DNA of 64,000 bases from Maratus speciosus (taxonomy: Eukaryota; Arthropoda; Arachnida; Araneae; Salticidae), in NCBI GenBank assembly GCA_963932465.1, contig OZ010792.1, forward strand, positions 109,858,935 through 109,922,934, read 5' to 3'. Position numbers and translations under genes: made by a program. The notes beneath the pieces are model-generated. The model had not been told where the DNA came from and did no database searches. It worked only from the letters and a program-made list of their open reading frames with translations. Shown here in pieces: positions 11,886 through 23,215 of the stretch (the first letter of the stretch is position 1; every line of letters begins with the position of its first letter).

Positions 11886-12310
11886 AATAACCAATGGCTG
11901 CCATTTTGTCTCCCATATAAAACTAAAATTAATTACAATTTAATTAATGAATTAATATTTGAAAAAACTGTATTAACATCAATTGTCATCCAGTAATAGT
12001 TAAAAAAAATTATTTCAACTTGATAGGATGAATAATAAGTATTTTATTAACGGTTGAAAATTTGAACAAGATATATCTTCTATAATAATAAAGAAAGAAG
12101 TTTGTGTGTGAGTGAGTGAGTGTGTCGGCGGGGTTCTGAAGAGACCACTGCACGTAGAGCTACAAAATTTGGGGAAAAGGTACGTCTATATATGAAGTTT
12201 TGCACCTCGAAGCCCGATTTTCGATTTTTTGATTAGATTTTTTTATTTAATTTTTTATGCGATTTTTAGCGCTTTTCGAAGTTTTGAAGCGATTTTTCCA
12301 TATAAGTGAG

Positions 12311-13160
12311 AAGAATACGGTTTCTTTCTTTTAACCCAATACAGTAAATTTTGTTCTCTTTTCAAAAAAGTTTATTCAGAATTCGTGCAGCGATTTTTGA
12401 ATTTTTAGCGAATTTTTTATGGAATTATTGAACAGCATTTAATGCATTTCCATACCTATAAGGTGGTTGCCGTAGAGGGACACAGTTCTGTCGCCAAATA
12501 CTGCCAAGTTTATCGCCAACTTGGCGGTATATCGCCAAATTTGGCGACCAAAATGAGTCGCCAAAAGTGACGCCAACTTGGCGATATCTCTAATATTTCG
12601 CCAGATTCCCATAGACTTCCATTGCAAACCAATATGGATTACTTCCTTACAGAAAATCAACAAATTGAGATATTTTAATGCAACAAAAACTAATATTAAT
12701 TTAAGGGATTATATTAATTCGATTTTTCCACATTTGGAAAAAGAATACGGTTTCTTTCTTTTAACCCAATATAGTAAATTTTGTTCTCTTTTCAAAAAAG
12801 TTTATCCGGAATTCGTGCAGCGATTTTTGAATTTTTAGCAAATTTTTTATGCGGATATTGAACAGCATGTAATGCATCTCCATACCTATAAGGGGTGTTA
12901 CCGTAGGGGGGATCCAGTTCTGTCGCAAAATAACGCCAATTTTGTCGCCAACTTGGTGATATATCGCCAAATTTGGCGACAAAAATTAGTCGCCAAAAGT
13001 GACGTCAACTTGGCGATATCTCTAATATTTCACCAAATTCCCACAGACTTCCACTGTAAAACTTGTTTACAGAAAATCAACAAATTGAGATATTTTAATG
13101 CAACAAAAACTAATATTAACTTTCGGGATTATATTAATTATATTTAAGTGAGTCCAAGTA
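12311..13160. repeat. Tandem duplication (2 x ~430 bp) inside the Helitron
   Basis: AATACGGTTTCTTTCTTTTA at 12311 and 12742; the following ~400 bp match closely through the TTGGCG-rich segment and the CAACAAAAACTAATATTAA segment. Confidence 0.85.
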
Positions 13161-13523
13161 AATTAATTACGAATAAAATTAACATGATCTAATGATTAGC
13201 ATGATTTCCAAAACATAAATTTTAAGAGAGCCCACAGGTCAAAGAAATTAGATTTGAAACTTTTATCCAATTATTGTAAATTTTGAACTTTTTGTGATTT
13301 TTAATGCGATTTTTACGTTTTTTCGCGATATGCTGCAATTTTTTGACATTCCATTTTTCACCTAAAGTACATTCTGCTCTCATTTCAATAAACTTTATTC
13401 GGATTTCGTATAGCAATTTTCGAATTTTTCGGGAATTTTGTATGTGATTTTTAGTGTATTTTAGCGATTTGCTAATATTTTTCCATATTAGTGAAAGGAA
13501 TCAACTTGCAATCTTCGAACACA

Positions 13524-13525
<2 letters not shown>

Positions 13526-13569
<44 letters not shown>

Positions 13570-13572
13570 TGT
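13526..13572. repeat. (TA)n microsatellite with a few G/C interruptions
   Basis: Alternating TA, interrupted by GTA and CATA. Confidence 0.85.
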
Positions 13573-14462
13573 ATATAAGCGATTTAAAATTTTTTCGCGA
13601 TATCGTATTGTGATTTTCAGAGCTTTTTCGTAATTCCTGCTGTTTTTTGACGTACCCAGGCAACGCCGGGCAAGTTCGCTAGTAAATAAATAAATAAATA
13701 TAGGGAAAGTGTGAACTAATAGTAGGAATTGAAAAATGGAAAACACAGTTCGATTCCAAATCGCTTCAATAGTCAGGCCTTCCAATTTTATATGAAATAT
13801 TAATTTGTAAATGTGTCAAAGCATTTTGCACTTGTTGAGTAAAGCAGTTGAGAACAGCCTTAAAAGATGATCTCCCCAATCAAGAATATTTTCTTTTACA
13901 GCTTGACTGAAACCTTAATGGTCATTTTATGTTATTAATTGTAAATAATCTGCGTTTTTTCAAAGGAAAATATTTTTAATCTATTTTATCTTTGCTAAAT
14001 TCACATGTTTTAAATTTCTCATTAGAGCTTCAGATATGTTCATCAACACATGCAATTTGCATTCTACATGCATACAAATATAGCCTAGACTCACTATGTC
14101 TCACGGTCACTGCTGGGATAAGACTGTTAAAAGTAGAAATTATTTATATCCAATAATTTGAGACACTTAAATTAAAAAAATGAGGAAATATTATATTGGA
14201 TTTTTTGTAAAAAACTAGTTGGTTTATCAATTGATTTAAACCGTGTCAACCCTGCTGGTAACAGAATAAAATCATAATGCAAAACCCCAATTTTAATGTA
14301 GAAATGCAAGAAAAACAAAGGCTTACTAAATCCAATAGCCATGACACAGCAGAAAAAACTTGCAGCCAATCATTAATTAGCAAACAGAACAAAGAGTAAC
14401 CAATGGAGAGAATTACTTATGATTATGTCATCATTGAGGCATAATGTAATCCTTACTAAATC

Positions 14463-14766
14463 TTAACCCTTAACTGATGTTACCGGTCTCTCAGACCGCG
14501 TCTTTTTTCAATTTTTATAGTTTAACGTGCAATTTTCAGTTTAACTACAAACTACCGAAATTTTGTTCCATTTGGAACTTTAGTACTATCACCAGAGACT
14601 TTTGAATATGTGAATTTTAATTATAACAGTCCTGTACAAAAAGTTTCGTACAAAAACACCACCCTATGAGTTAATCATGCCTTTTATTCATCTTCCGATG
14701 AAGCAGTCTCACAGACCACTTCACACTAGTTATGTGACAATTTCTATGACATCAGTTAAAGGTTAA
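14463..14766. mobile_element. TTAA-flanked MITE, uninterrupted copy (304 bp)
   Basis: TTAA then CCCTTAACTGATGTTAC on the left; CATCAGTTAAAGG then TTAA on the right. Inside, short GGTCTCTCAGACCGCG and CAGTCTCACAGACCACTT motifs occur near the two ends. The same ends are found at 17063 and 18407. Non-coding, piggyBac-like by target duplication only. Confidence 0.85.
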
Positions 14767-15085
14767 CTAATCAAGCAATCTAAGTAGTAAAAGTGTATTT
14801 TTAGCTCAAATATGCTATTTTGGTTATTTTTTAAAAATAAAAGGATTTAAAAAAAAAGAAGAAAGAAAACTAACTACTTGTTATTTTCTTCTCAGCTAAT
14901 TTTAGAAAAATTAGTCTGCCACGTAGATTTAAAGCTTATAAGAAAGGTTTGATTAAAAATGTTTGTCACTTTACAAATTTATTAATTCATCATTTTTCTA
15001 AAGCTTTGCTTGTAGCTTCTGCATAACTTGGATTTTGCATTTTTCAATAATGTGCAAAATAAATGAAAACATTAGATAAAAAGTG

Positions 15086-15271
15086 AATTGGTAAACAAAT
15101 CATATTAGATGTAAATTTGCAACTGGGCGAAAAATGTCCGGACCAGGATTCGAACCCGGGACCTCCTGGCTGAAGCCAGGAATTCAGCCAGAAGCTCCCG
15201 GGTTCGAATCCTGGTCCGGACATTTTTCGCCCAGTTGGAAATTTACATCTAATATGATTTGTTTACCAATT
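15086..15271. repeat. Head-to-head inverted pair of tRNA-like SINE ends
   Basis: Two ~83-bp arms are near-perfect reverse complements, each holding a polymerase III B-box (GGGTTCGAATCC) and the tail GGACATTTTTCGCCCAGTTG. The centre contains CCTGGCTGAAGCCAGG, a perfect small stem. The sequence could form an extended hairpin. One arm belongs to the same family as the tRNA-like copy at 15426-15530. Confidence 0.85.
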
Positions 15272-15425
15272 AGAATAATTGTGTTAATATTAATCTAGTG
15301 TAATTTCGTATCCAGCGATTTCTGGAGTTCGATTACCTGAGATTTATTCTGTTGAGCTGAACCAGGTTTCAGACCAGATGCTGTAATCATCAAGGTTAGC
15401 TGGGTGAAAAAGTTCGACCAGAATC

Positions 15426-15499
15426 GTCCGGGATAGCTCAGATGGCAGAGCACTGGCGGCTTCAACCAGGAGGTCCCGGGTTCGAATCCTGGCCCGGAC
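15426..15499 (+). tRNA. tRNA-like sequence (SINE head), probably not a functional tRNA
   Basis: Acceptor stem GTCCGGG pairs with CCCGGAC; A-box-like TAGCTCAGATGG; D-stem GCTC/GAGC; B-box GGGTTCGAATCC. The anticodon arm (CTGG...CCAG) has a nine-base loop (CGGCTTCAA) and there is an extra base between acceptor and D stems, so it departs from a canonical tRNA. The same 3' tail (ATTTTTCGCCCAGTTGG AAATTTACATCTAATAT) follows all copies here, which indicates a tRNA-derived SINE. Pol III boxes could still drive transcription. Confidence 0.6.
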
Positions 15500-15712
15500 A
15501 TTTTTCGCCCAGTTGGAAATTTACATCTAATATTAATGATTTTAGTCAATCTATTAGATTTCAGTTCTCCAGATTTCATAAAAATGCAGGTACATTTATG
15601 TAATTTAAAAAGTTCGCCAGGCAAGTTCCTCTTTAAAAATAATTATTATAATTACAAATATATTTTGTAAAAATTACAATAAAAATTAGATCAAACTATT
15701 TTCCTAGAATTA

Positions 15713-15937
15713 TCATGTTATTTTTCCTTCTACAGTTTGCAATGAAGAGAAAGTAGTCCCCATTCCAAAGTAATAGAAAAGATGCACAGCAGCAGGCCGA
15801 TTGTAACCACCAAATTTTAATAGTAATCTTTGCCTCATGTAATTGCAGAATTTCTGAAATTTAATCATGCGAGCAAGACTATCGAAATTTGGAGATAACA
15901 ATCCGCATCTTTTACACAATGCATTCCAAAATTTCAC
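15713..15937 (-). other. Unrecognised minus-strand open frame, possible last exon
   Basis: The frame has amino-acid composition unlike the A+T noise around it (for example FGGYNRPAAVHLFYYFGMG and TFSSLQTVEGK before the stop). A possible splice acceptor, TTAAATTTCAG, lies inside it near 15863, which would leave a ~48-residue terminal exon. No family recognised. It could be a host exon or an old transposon fragment. Confidence 0.25.
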
Positions 15938-16121
15938 CCACTTTTCCCCATCTTATTTTAAATTTTACCATTCCACTATTAAGTTTTTATTTTACATCAT
16001 GTTGTGTCATACAACAAGCCTCTCTAATTTTCATTTTAAAGGGTTGGAAACGATCCTGTATGAAACCTACCTCCAAGTTTAATTATTTATAAGGTATTTA
16101 TTATTATTATTATTATTTCAG

Positions 16122-16345
16122 TGGAATGTTCTACCGCAAACATTGAGCTAACAAGCACAATCGATGCCATTGATTTTGAATCAAAAATTAAGACTGTTGA
16201 ACGGATGATTCAAACTTTTGCATCTTGCAATTATGAAAAGGAAATTGAAGAACAAGTAGATGAGCACAAAGAAATGGAAGTGCAAGTAGATGAGGACAAG
16301 AGAATGGAAGAACAAGTAGATGAGGATCACACCAAAAATACATAG
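16122..16345 (+). other. Possible terminal exon encoding an acidic, repetitive C-terminus
   Basis: A strong acceptor, (TTA)n followed by TTATTTCAG, ends at 16121. The open frame that follows encodes about 74 residues ending in three imperfect copies of EEQVDEDK-type repeats (EEQVDEHKEM, EVQVDEDKRM, EEQVDEDHTK) and a TAG. Repeat units are 30-33 bases long, so it may be a small coding minisatellite. No homologue recognised and no upstream exon identified, so the gene assignment is tentative. Confidence 0.35.
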
Positions 16346-17062
16346 TGTTAAGTGCAACATCGAATTCGGAATTATTGTTATTAAGACCATTGGTCAGTGA
16401 GATCGCAAATTCTCCTAGCTAATGTTAAACTTATGGGGCATGTGATGCATTCGTACTTTCAAAATATCTCCTTTGGAAATTAATATTTTAAACTTTTATT
16501 TTCTGTGAACTCTTCTTGGAGGTTGTCTTTTATCTTTTTTTCCTGTCAAAATATTTCTAAAATATATACTTAATTTACAATTTTATGTGTTAAAATCTTA
16601 ACGAAACTGAGTAAGAATTTAACTCTCCCCCCCCCCCTCCCCACAAAAAACGAAGAGTTCGCAGAAAAAGGGAGTTCAAAATATTAATTTTCCGAGGAAA
16701 TATTTAAAAAATATGAATTCACCACTCGCCACATAGGTTTAACAATAGCGAAATGAATTTGAGATCTCAATGACCAACAGCTTTAAGAAGAAGAATGATA
16801 CAGAAACACTCCTTGCAATTTTGAAATAATGTTTGTAAGATGATTGAACTTTTCCTGTATATCTATTAAAATGCATAAGGCAATAATATTGGTAGCTTGT
16901 ATAACATTTTCAGCATCGATTAAAATAAAGTTTGTTTTCTGAGCGATTTTGAATTATATTTATTAGAAAAATACATTGAATACATTTATTTACCGTTTTA
17001 GCAAAATTAAAAAAATTGCTTCATGTTTTGGGGGTATGGCTGTATGATAAAAACAGACTTGA
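16346..17062. other. A+T-rich DNA, possibly 3' UTR then intergenic
   Basis: No further coding frame. A long C run is near 16626-16637. Confidence 0.3.
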
Positions 17063-18407
17063 TTAACCTTTAACTGATGTCACGCGGTCTCCCAGACCCC
17101 GCGACTCCCAGCTGTAAACACTTTTACAGCTTTTTACTTTTCTGTATTGAAGTTAAATAATATGAATAAAATACTTTTTTCATGGAATTTAATTCACATG
17201 CCCCTAAGAGAAGTACAACGATATTGTTAGGACAAAATTTAAGTAAATTCAACCATTTGAGTTATTTTTACTTTCTTCTATCTTTACAAGAAGAAAGTAT
17301 TGGTTTCATGAAAATTTTCGAATTCCAGTTTTCGACGGATTTACACGTTTTATGGGTCAGAGATTACGAAAAACATGTTTTTACAAAATGTCTGTCTGTC
17401 TGTATGTGACACAAATTTTGTGGGCGCTCTATCTCAAGAACTAATGCACGGAATTTAATAAAAATTTATATTCAGGTAGTCCCTGATATAGATTGGTGCT
17501 TATTAGTTTTTGGTGTAAATCGTCCTGCAGGTGGCTCTGCTATGTAGCATTTTGCAGGATTTCCGCAAAAGCTCTATATCAAGACCTAATGCATGGATTT
17601 TTATAAAACTTCAGATTCCGTTAGTCCTTGACATGAATGGATGTTGTTTACGTTTTGGTGTAAATCGCCCAATAGGTGGCGCTGCTATGCTGCATTTTGC
17701 ACGATTTACACTATTTTCGCAGTAGCTCTATCTCAAGAACTAATGCACACATTTTCATCAAACTTCGGATTTAGTTAGTCCTTCATATGGAATGATGCTG
17801 ACAACGTGTTGTTCTAAATCGACCAATAGGTGACGCTGCTGTGCTGCATTTTGAACTATTTCCTCAATAGCTCTATCTCAAGAACTAATGCACGAATTTT
17901 CATCAAACTTCAGATTTAAGTATAACTTAATTAATATTGCTGCTGATTATGTGTTGTTGCAAATCGCTCAACAGGTGGCGCTTCTATGCTGCATTTGTCA
18001 TGATTTGCGCAATACCTCTATCTCAAGAACTAATGCACGAATTTTCCTCAAACTTCATATTCAGTTAGACGTTGACATAAGTTGGTGATAATTAGGTTCT
18101 GGTGTAAATAACCCAATAGGTGGTGCTGCTATGCTGTATTTTGCTGGATTTACATAATTTCAGTGACAGTCATACCTCGAGAACTAATGCACGGAATTTC
18201 ATATTTTTAGAATTCTCATGATGAACACAGATTGCCATTTAATTTGGCACTGAGATAGTGAATTTTGAAGTATTGACATGTATGAGATAGAAGAAAGTTT
18301 TGTGATGGCCACAATATACTAGTTTTTATTCATTTTATTCGAGGTGTCTGAGAGACCGGATCACATCAGTTGTGTGACGAATTTTAGCCACACCAGTTAA
18401 AGGTTAA
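17063..18407. mobile_element. TTAA-flanked MITE carrying a later insertion
   Basis: Same ends as 14463-14766: TTAA then CCTTTAACTGATGTCACGCGGTCTC..., and ...GAGAGACCGGATCAC to CCAGTTAAAGG then TTAA. It is ~1 kb longer because the six-unit repeat element 17270-18300 is inserted in the middle. Confidence 0.8.
17270..18300 (+). repeat. Six-unit tandem repeat element, copy A
   Basis: The box CTCTATCTCAAGAACTAATG recurs (with changes) at 17427, 17572, 17726, 17871, 18016 and 18176, spacings 145, 154, 145, 145 and 160. Between boxes each unit has TTCATCAAACTTCAGATT..GTTAGTCCTTGA and an AATAGGTGGCGCTGCTATGC-type motif. The block is bounded by TTTCTTCTATCT on the left and AGATAGAAGAAAG on the right, a short inverted pair. 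No coding frame. A paralogue is at 33851-34758. Confidence 0.85.
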
Positions 18408-18679
18408 AATTATTATACATGAAATAGAGTGACACACAATATTTTATTTTCCTTATGATAGGTCACAAGATTAAGTAGTTATTCAAAAAACTTGAATAAA
18501 TTAATAACCTCATTCATTTTCTATGACAATTGCAAATACAATAATAAATACAAATAAACTAGTTTAATGTGTCTTCCTAAGGACCGGAGAAGTAATAAAG
18601 GAGTATTCAAAATATTTCAAGTAATTTAAGTAGAAGTGATTAATATAAAACTCAAATCTTTGAATATACAAACATAATA

Positions 18680-21437
18680 CAGTACTGTATCTGAATACAA
18701 TACTCTATCTGAACACTCTCTAATGTGAACACCCCGGTATTATGAGCACTCTCCGACGATCCCGGTGAAACTCCATAGACTTAACTAAAGATGGATTCTC
18801 TGTATTCTGAACATCCTCTAATCTGAACACCCCACTATTATGAACGGTACTTTTCATCTCCATTCTACCCCACCTCTCTGTAAACTGAACGTGTGTTTGT
18901 AATCTGAATTCGGGGAATTCGCTCAACATGGAAATTCGGAGAAATTGTTGCAGAAGAATAAAAAGGTTCAACGAATTCGATTTAAAAATAAACAGACAAA
19001 ATCGTTGCTAGATTTTAAGAATCTCCCTGATGCTGCAATTTGTTTCCATAATTCAGATAAAATCTTCAGCTAATAAAACAAACAAAACATTATAACAAAA
19101 AAAAAAAAGAACTTGAAAGAATATTTTTCAAACAGGTACGTCATTACTGTACGTGTTCTATATCTCAATGAACTAGAATATTCTTACAATTTTAATAAAA
19201 AAAAGTCCAGATATAAAACTATTGCCATTTCAGAAAAAAAAATCATGATAATCAAATAAAGGAAATGAAAAAAAAAACCAGTAAATTTTTATGCAAAGAG
19301 ATACAAGAAAAAATAATATAAAAACCATGTCACGTGATTCCCCCTCTCCCGATCTGAGATAAAATAGAAATATTATGCAACAGAAATGCCCCACCCCTCA
19401 GTGGCAGATAAGAGACAACAGGAGTTAGAGGGGGGAATGGTCAAAAAGGGATTATGGTTTCTTTTCCGTACACCTGGTTGGACAGTATTATCGCTTCTGT
19501 TTCTTTCTTCCTTTTTGCTCGGCAAAGGTAAAAGTTTTTCGCCGTTTCGCTATCGTTGCAGGGAAAGAAGCACAGCACTTACGCAGATATGTCAGAAAGA
19601 AGTACGAAAACGGAAAGAGTGAAGCTTCAGGAAAGATACAAAGTTGTTCAAAAATTAAATTAAAAAATAAGTCAAAGGAAAATTGCATCTGAGTTTGGAA
19701 TTTCAGAAGGCCAAGTCAATGCCATCAGCAATAAAGAGAAAGAAATTATAGCCACTTTTGAAGCAAAAGAGCATTTCTCATAGTGTAGAATCTTAAGATA
19801 TATTCCTTCCACCTTAAGATCTATTTCTTTTTGAATTCGAAAAGAAAACAGAAAACGAGAACATAAACAATCACGTCTGGAAGTTTTTTTTTGCCAAATG
19901 AGAACGAAGAATCTTCCTGTCACTGAACCCATGCTAAAGCAGATTGCTGCGCATTTTGCAGAAAATCACGGAATTCAAGGCTTTGGAAGGATGGTTGACT
20001 TGCTTCAAAAGTTGGCATAACATCGAATTCAAAATAATCAATAATGAAGCTGCAAACATAAATATTGACACTGTGGAAGAATGGAAAAGAAAAATTCCAG
20101 AAATAACGAAAGATTTCGATGCCTCTGACATTTTCAATGCCGATGAAACCAGCCTGTTTTTTTTTTTTTTTTTTAGAGCTCGTCAAACAAAACCCTAGCA
20201 GAAAGATGCGGGAAAAGGTAAAAGAAAGACTTAGCATCATGCTCTGTGGCAGTTTTACGAGTGAGAAGCTCAAACATCTTGTGATTGGAAAAAGGGAAAA
20301 GCCACGATGCTTTAAATATGTGAAAATCGCATCATTGCCTGTGCACTATAAATGAAGTCGAAAAGCCTGGATGACATTTACAATTTTCTCACAATAGTCG
20401 AAGGGCAGTAATGAGATGAGGAAGAGAGAATGAAGAACTTCTTTTTGTAGATAATACTAGATCACATACAAACATGCAGCTGAGCAACGTGAACCTGAAG
20501 CTACTGCCACCAAACTGTACTTCTATAATCCAACCACTGGACCATTGAGTGATCCAGCCCTTTAAAGCTTGGTGCCCGGTTAAATGTCCTTGGTGATGGA
20601 GGAGGAAAATTTGGTAACCGAACTAACGAAGAAGGTCAACGTCATGGATGCTGCCCATTAGATATCAACGGCTTGAAATGAAGTAACCCCCTATACCACC
20701 CAAAGATGCTTCTACAAAGCTGGATTCCCGAGTGAGAATGAACAATCAAGAATAAAGAACCAAGAATCAACAGCTGTGCGTGACTTGGGATCAATTCTTC
20801 TGGAGCTTCATACTGAAATTTAACCCCCGAGCTTATCTCGAAGTCGACTCCAGCCGACTCGTTATCTCGAGCCTTCTGTTTTGCAACAACAACATTGTTA
20901 AAGAGCAAGAGGATAGTGAAGAAGCATAACCAGAAGAGACCGATAAAACAAGAAGTACGATGCAATATGGCGAAGGGATTCAAGACTGTTGAACTATGCG
21001 GCTGAACATCACCCGGAAGCGTTTCTTTTTGTTAAACAACAAGATAGCATGTACACTGCACGTGCATTCACAATGCAAAACCAGACTAAAATTACTTACT
21101 TTTTTAAGTAATGTATCGGATTATGTTTTCAAGTAATGCATTGCATATATGTAATTGTATGATTTGTAAAACATTTTTCATAAGAACAAACAAACAAGTG
21201 ATATGGTAGAGTACAGGCCGGACTGAATTTAGTTTGACATTGCATCAAATCTAAATTCAGCACCTCCATCTCGGTAACTGTCATGACTAACCAGGTTAAG
21301 TATTCTATACAATCTATAAACTCAATACATACTAGTAGTAGTAATGCATTTTCCAATTTCCTTCTATAATGAACACCCCCATAATCTGAACATTTTTGGT
21401 TGGTCCCATGAGTGTTCAGAATAGAGAGAGTCTACTG
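18680..21437 (+). mobile_element. pogo/Tigger-type DNA transposon, decayed (2.76 kb)
   Basis: TA duplications at 18678-18679 and 21438-21439; termini CAGTACTG... (left) and ...CTACTG (right), with inner matches CTCTATCTGAACACTC and GAGTGTTCAGAATAGAG, and AACACCCC/GGGGGTGTTC words. The left terminus appears to hold an ~18-bp insertion compared with the right. It contains a Tigger-type transposase pseudogene. Confidence 0.85.
19570..21111 (+). pseudogene. pogo/Tigger transposase, inactivated
   Basis: DDE transposase remnant in several frames. In order: CENP-B type helix-turn-helix (RVKLQERYKVVQKLN, a stop, then KIASEFGISEGQV, ~19617-19720); middle region ending VEEWKRKIPEI; first catalytic motif IFNADETSLFF (~20130); LCGSF..EKLKHLVIGK and KPRCFKYVK; second motif ELLFVDNTRSHTN; third motif PPNCTSIIQPLD (~20510-20545), where a stop follows at once; and the usual C-terminus FTMQNQTKITYFF. 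A poly-T run (20157-20174) sits in the first catalytic region, and there are multiple stops and frameshifts, so it is dead. Catalytic Asp residues are still recognisable. Confidence 0.88.
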
Positions 21438-21787
21438 TACATTAGACTCTGAAATCTACGCATGGGTCAATATCTGAAAACTGGATAATTTCACTCCAGA
21501 ATTTTTATTTTTTTGAATTTAAGTACCAACTTCCAAATACAATTATATACTATGATACATGTTTTGTCATTTGAATGCTGTAGTTTTTGAGATCAAAGAT
21601 GTATATTTTATGCGTAGGATAAACTTTTATGGAAGAAAATGTCAGTTAACATCATAATCAGTGTCTAATAATTGGGACTGAGATAATGGGGACCGAGGTG
21701 ATGTTTTTGTCTTAAAAGCTGCACAGCCATTTTGTTGAATCATTTTGCCCACATGTAAATTATTAAATATGCCATGTGACATTTGTA

Positions 21788-23064
21788 TTGGGTGAGTGCA
21801 AAAGTTCTACCCGTTTTGAGCATATGTAAATGTCAAGTGGAATACAGTCATTACAACTTATGTTTCGAGGTCAAAAAATTGGATAATAACGAGTAGAGCA
21901 GTAGAGTATGTAAAGGCACATCATTTGTCAGAAGAACTCATGCGGAATGAGTAACAACATAGCAAGTAACCAAGACCACGTCAGACATTGTTTACGGTAC
22001 GGGTATGAAAAAGCCGTTATAGCAGCCAGAGCTTGCCACAGCATTTGTCATGCGTATGGGGAAGATACCGTGGACGATAGCACCTGCTATCGTTGGTTTA
22101 GGAAATTTCGGGATGGAGACGGGAGCTGTAAAGTTCATGCCCGTTTTGGACGCCCATCAGTGGTTTCTGACCAGGATCTGGACACAGCCATAGCAAATTC
22201 CCCATACCCAATAGTCAAAGAATTAGCCGTAACGTTCTCGGTACACAGAACAACAGTCAAAAGACGGATGCATGCGCTTGGCTTCATTACCAAATTCGAT
22301 CACTGGGTAGCACACCAGCTTACAGTACGGCAACGATAAGACAGGATCAGCACCTGTGTTTCTTTACTTTCCTGCAACAGTAGGGAACCATTTTTGAACC
22401 GAATTGTAAGGGGTGATGAGAAGTGGGTTCTGTACCGTACTGTGAAGCGTCAAATGACCATGTGCCGATGTTGCAGAGGGTACCCCATCGACCTAAACAG
22501 GAGGACTCCATTCCAAAAATGTTTTGCTCAGTGTATGGTTTAATGCTAGGGGAATAATCGACTAGGAGGTCCTCGCACCGACCAAACCAAATTATCAAGG
22601 CAGACCTCTACTGCCAACAATTGGACAAATTGTGAGCAAAACTCACGTCTAAGCAGCCAGCATTCATCAATCGCAGAGGGGTTCTCTTTTAACACGATAA
22701 AGCCAGCCCTCATGTTGCTTTAAGTACTCGGCAGAATTTACTGGGCCTTAGTTGGGAACTTTTACCTCAGCCGCCGTATAGATCCGACCTTGAACTTTCG
22801 ATTTATCACCTTTTTGTATTATTACACAACGCCTTTGCTCACCGAACCTTCAATTATGTGGAGAGTGTAAAAGTGGCGTTACAACTGTATTCTGACTGTA
22901 AAACAGAGGCGTTTTATCGGCGTGGGATTAACTTACTGCCAGACAGATGGCAAGAGGTCATATATAATTATGGTGCATGCGTGAATTCATAGGTGCTTAA
23001 CTTTTTGTGTTCTCCGCCTTTCTGTTTTCGATAAAAAACGGGTAGAACTTTTGCACTCACCCAA
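21788..23064 (+). mobile_element. mariner element, decayed (1277 bp)
   Basis: TA at 21786-21787 and 23065-23066; terminal inverted repeats TTGGGTGAGTGCAAAAGTTC / GAACTTTTGCACTCACCCAA, extending to TACCCGTTTT. Length is normal for mariner. It lies downstream (minus sense) of a possible host first exon at 23216, so it may occupy an intron. Confidence 0.93.
21947..22992 (+). pseudogene. mariner transposase, inactivated
   Basis: Starts MSNNIASNQDHVRH. The N-terminal helix-turn-helix region is open to about 22338 (CYRWFRKFRDGD, GRPSVVSD, RTTVKRRMHALGF). The frame then shifts: RIVRGDEKWVLY holds the first catalytic Asp, HDKASPHVAL the second, and LLPQPPYRSDLELSIYH the third region. In that last motif the expected Asp of S-D-Y-H is replaced by Ile, so the DD34D triad is broken. 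The C-terminus TEAFYRRGINLLPDRWQEVI is intact up to TAG 22990-22992. Known for the family: cut-and-paste at TA sites. Confidence 0.9.
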
Positions 23065-23215
23065 TATGTTACGTAAATAAAGTTGCAATAAACTTTTTGT
23101 TTATAAACAAAAAGTTAAATAGGTGACATGAATGATGCTATAAAAAAATACTCTTCCCTATTTAGAACAAAAACTAAATATTTCTAAATATGAAACAAAG
23201 AGAAAAACAACTTAC

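Larger units (their letters stand above)
12076..13682 (+). mobile_element. Complete non-autonomous Helitron (1.6 kb)
   Basis: The 5' end reads A|TCTTCTATAATAATAAAG followed by TTTGTGTGTGAG; the 3' end reads CCCAGGCAACGCCGGG (imperfect hairpin) then CAAGTTCG and CTAG|T. Start TC, a hairpin about 10 bases before the end, terminal CTRR, and insertion between A (12075) and T (13683) are the standard Helitron hallmarks. No Rep/helicase is encoded. The interior holds a tandem duplication of about 430 bp: 12311-12740 repeats as 12741-13160. It sits inside a TTAA element. Confidence 0.85.
11268..13863. mobile_element. TTAA-flanked TIR element, split by later insertions
   Basis: Left half 11268-~11545 and right half ~13725-13863 together match the uninterrupted copy at 50365-50781 (for example GCAACTTTATG.CATAAGTTTT, TTGTTCGGAAATG and GTCACGTGATCAAAAT on the left; AAACACAGTTCGATT and AATGTGTCAAA on the right). 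Termini are TTAA followed by AGCTGTTCTC, and GAGAACAGCC followed by TTAA. TTAA duplications are characteristic of piggyBac and Kolobok groups; no transposase is encoded. About 2.2 kb, including a complete Helitron, lies between the halves. Confidence 0.8.

Noticed and set aside
13472..13785. Minus-strand frames rich in IYIYIY
   Set aside because: Translation of the (TA)n microsatellite.
15295..15624. Open frame encoding SGPGFEPGTSWL-like peptide
   Set aside because: This peptide is the conceptual translation of the tRNA-like SINE and is common in automatic annotations; not a gene.
17427..18176. CRISPR-like regular spacing
   Set aside because: Units are ~145-160 bp and diverged throughout, with no short identical repeats and unique spacers; the sequence context is eukaryotic.
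19920..20273. 117-codon minus-strand frame with a lysine run
   Set aside because: Antisense to the transposase and dependent on the poly-T/poly-A run.
20642..20983. 113-codon minus-strand open frame
   Set aside because: It is antisense to the decayed pogo/Tigger transposase.
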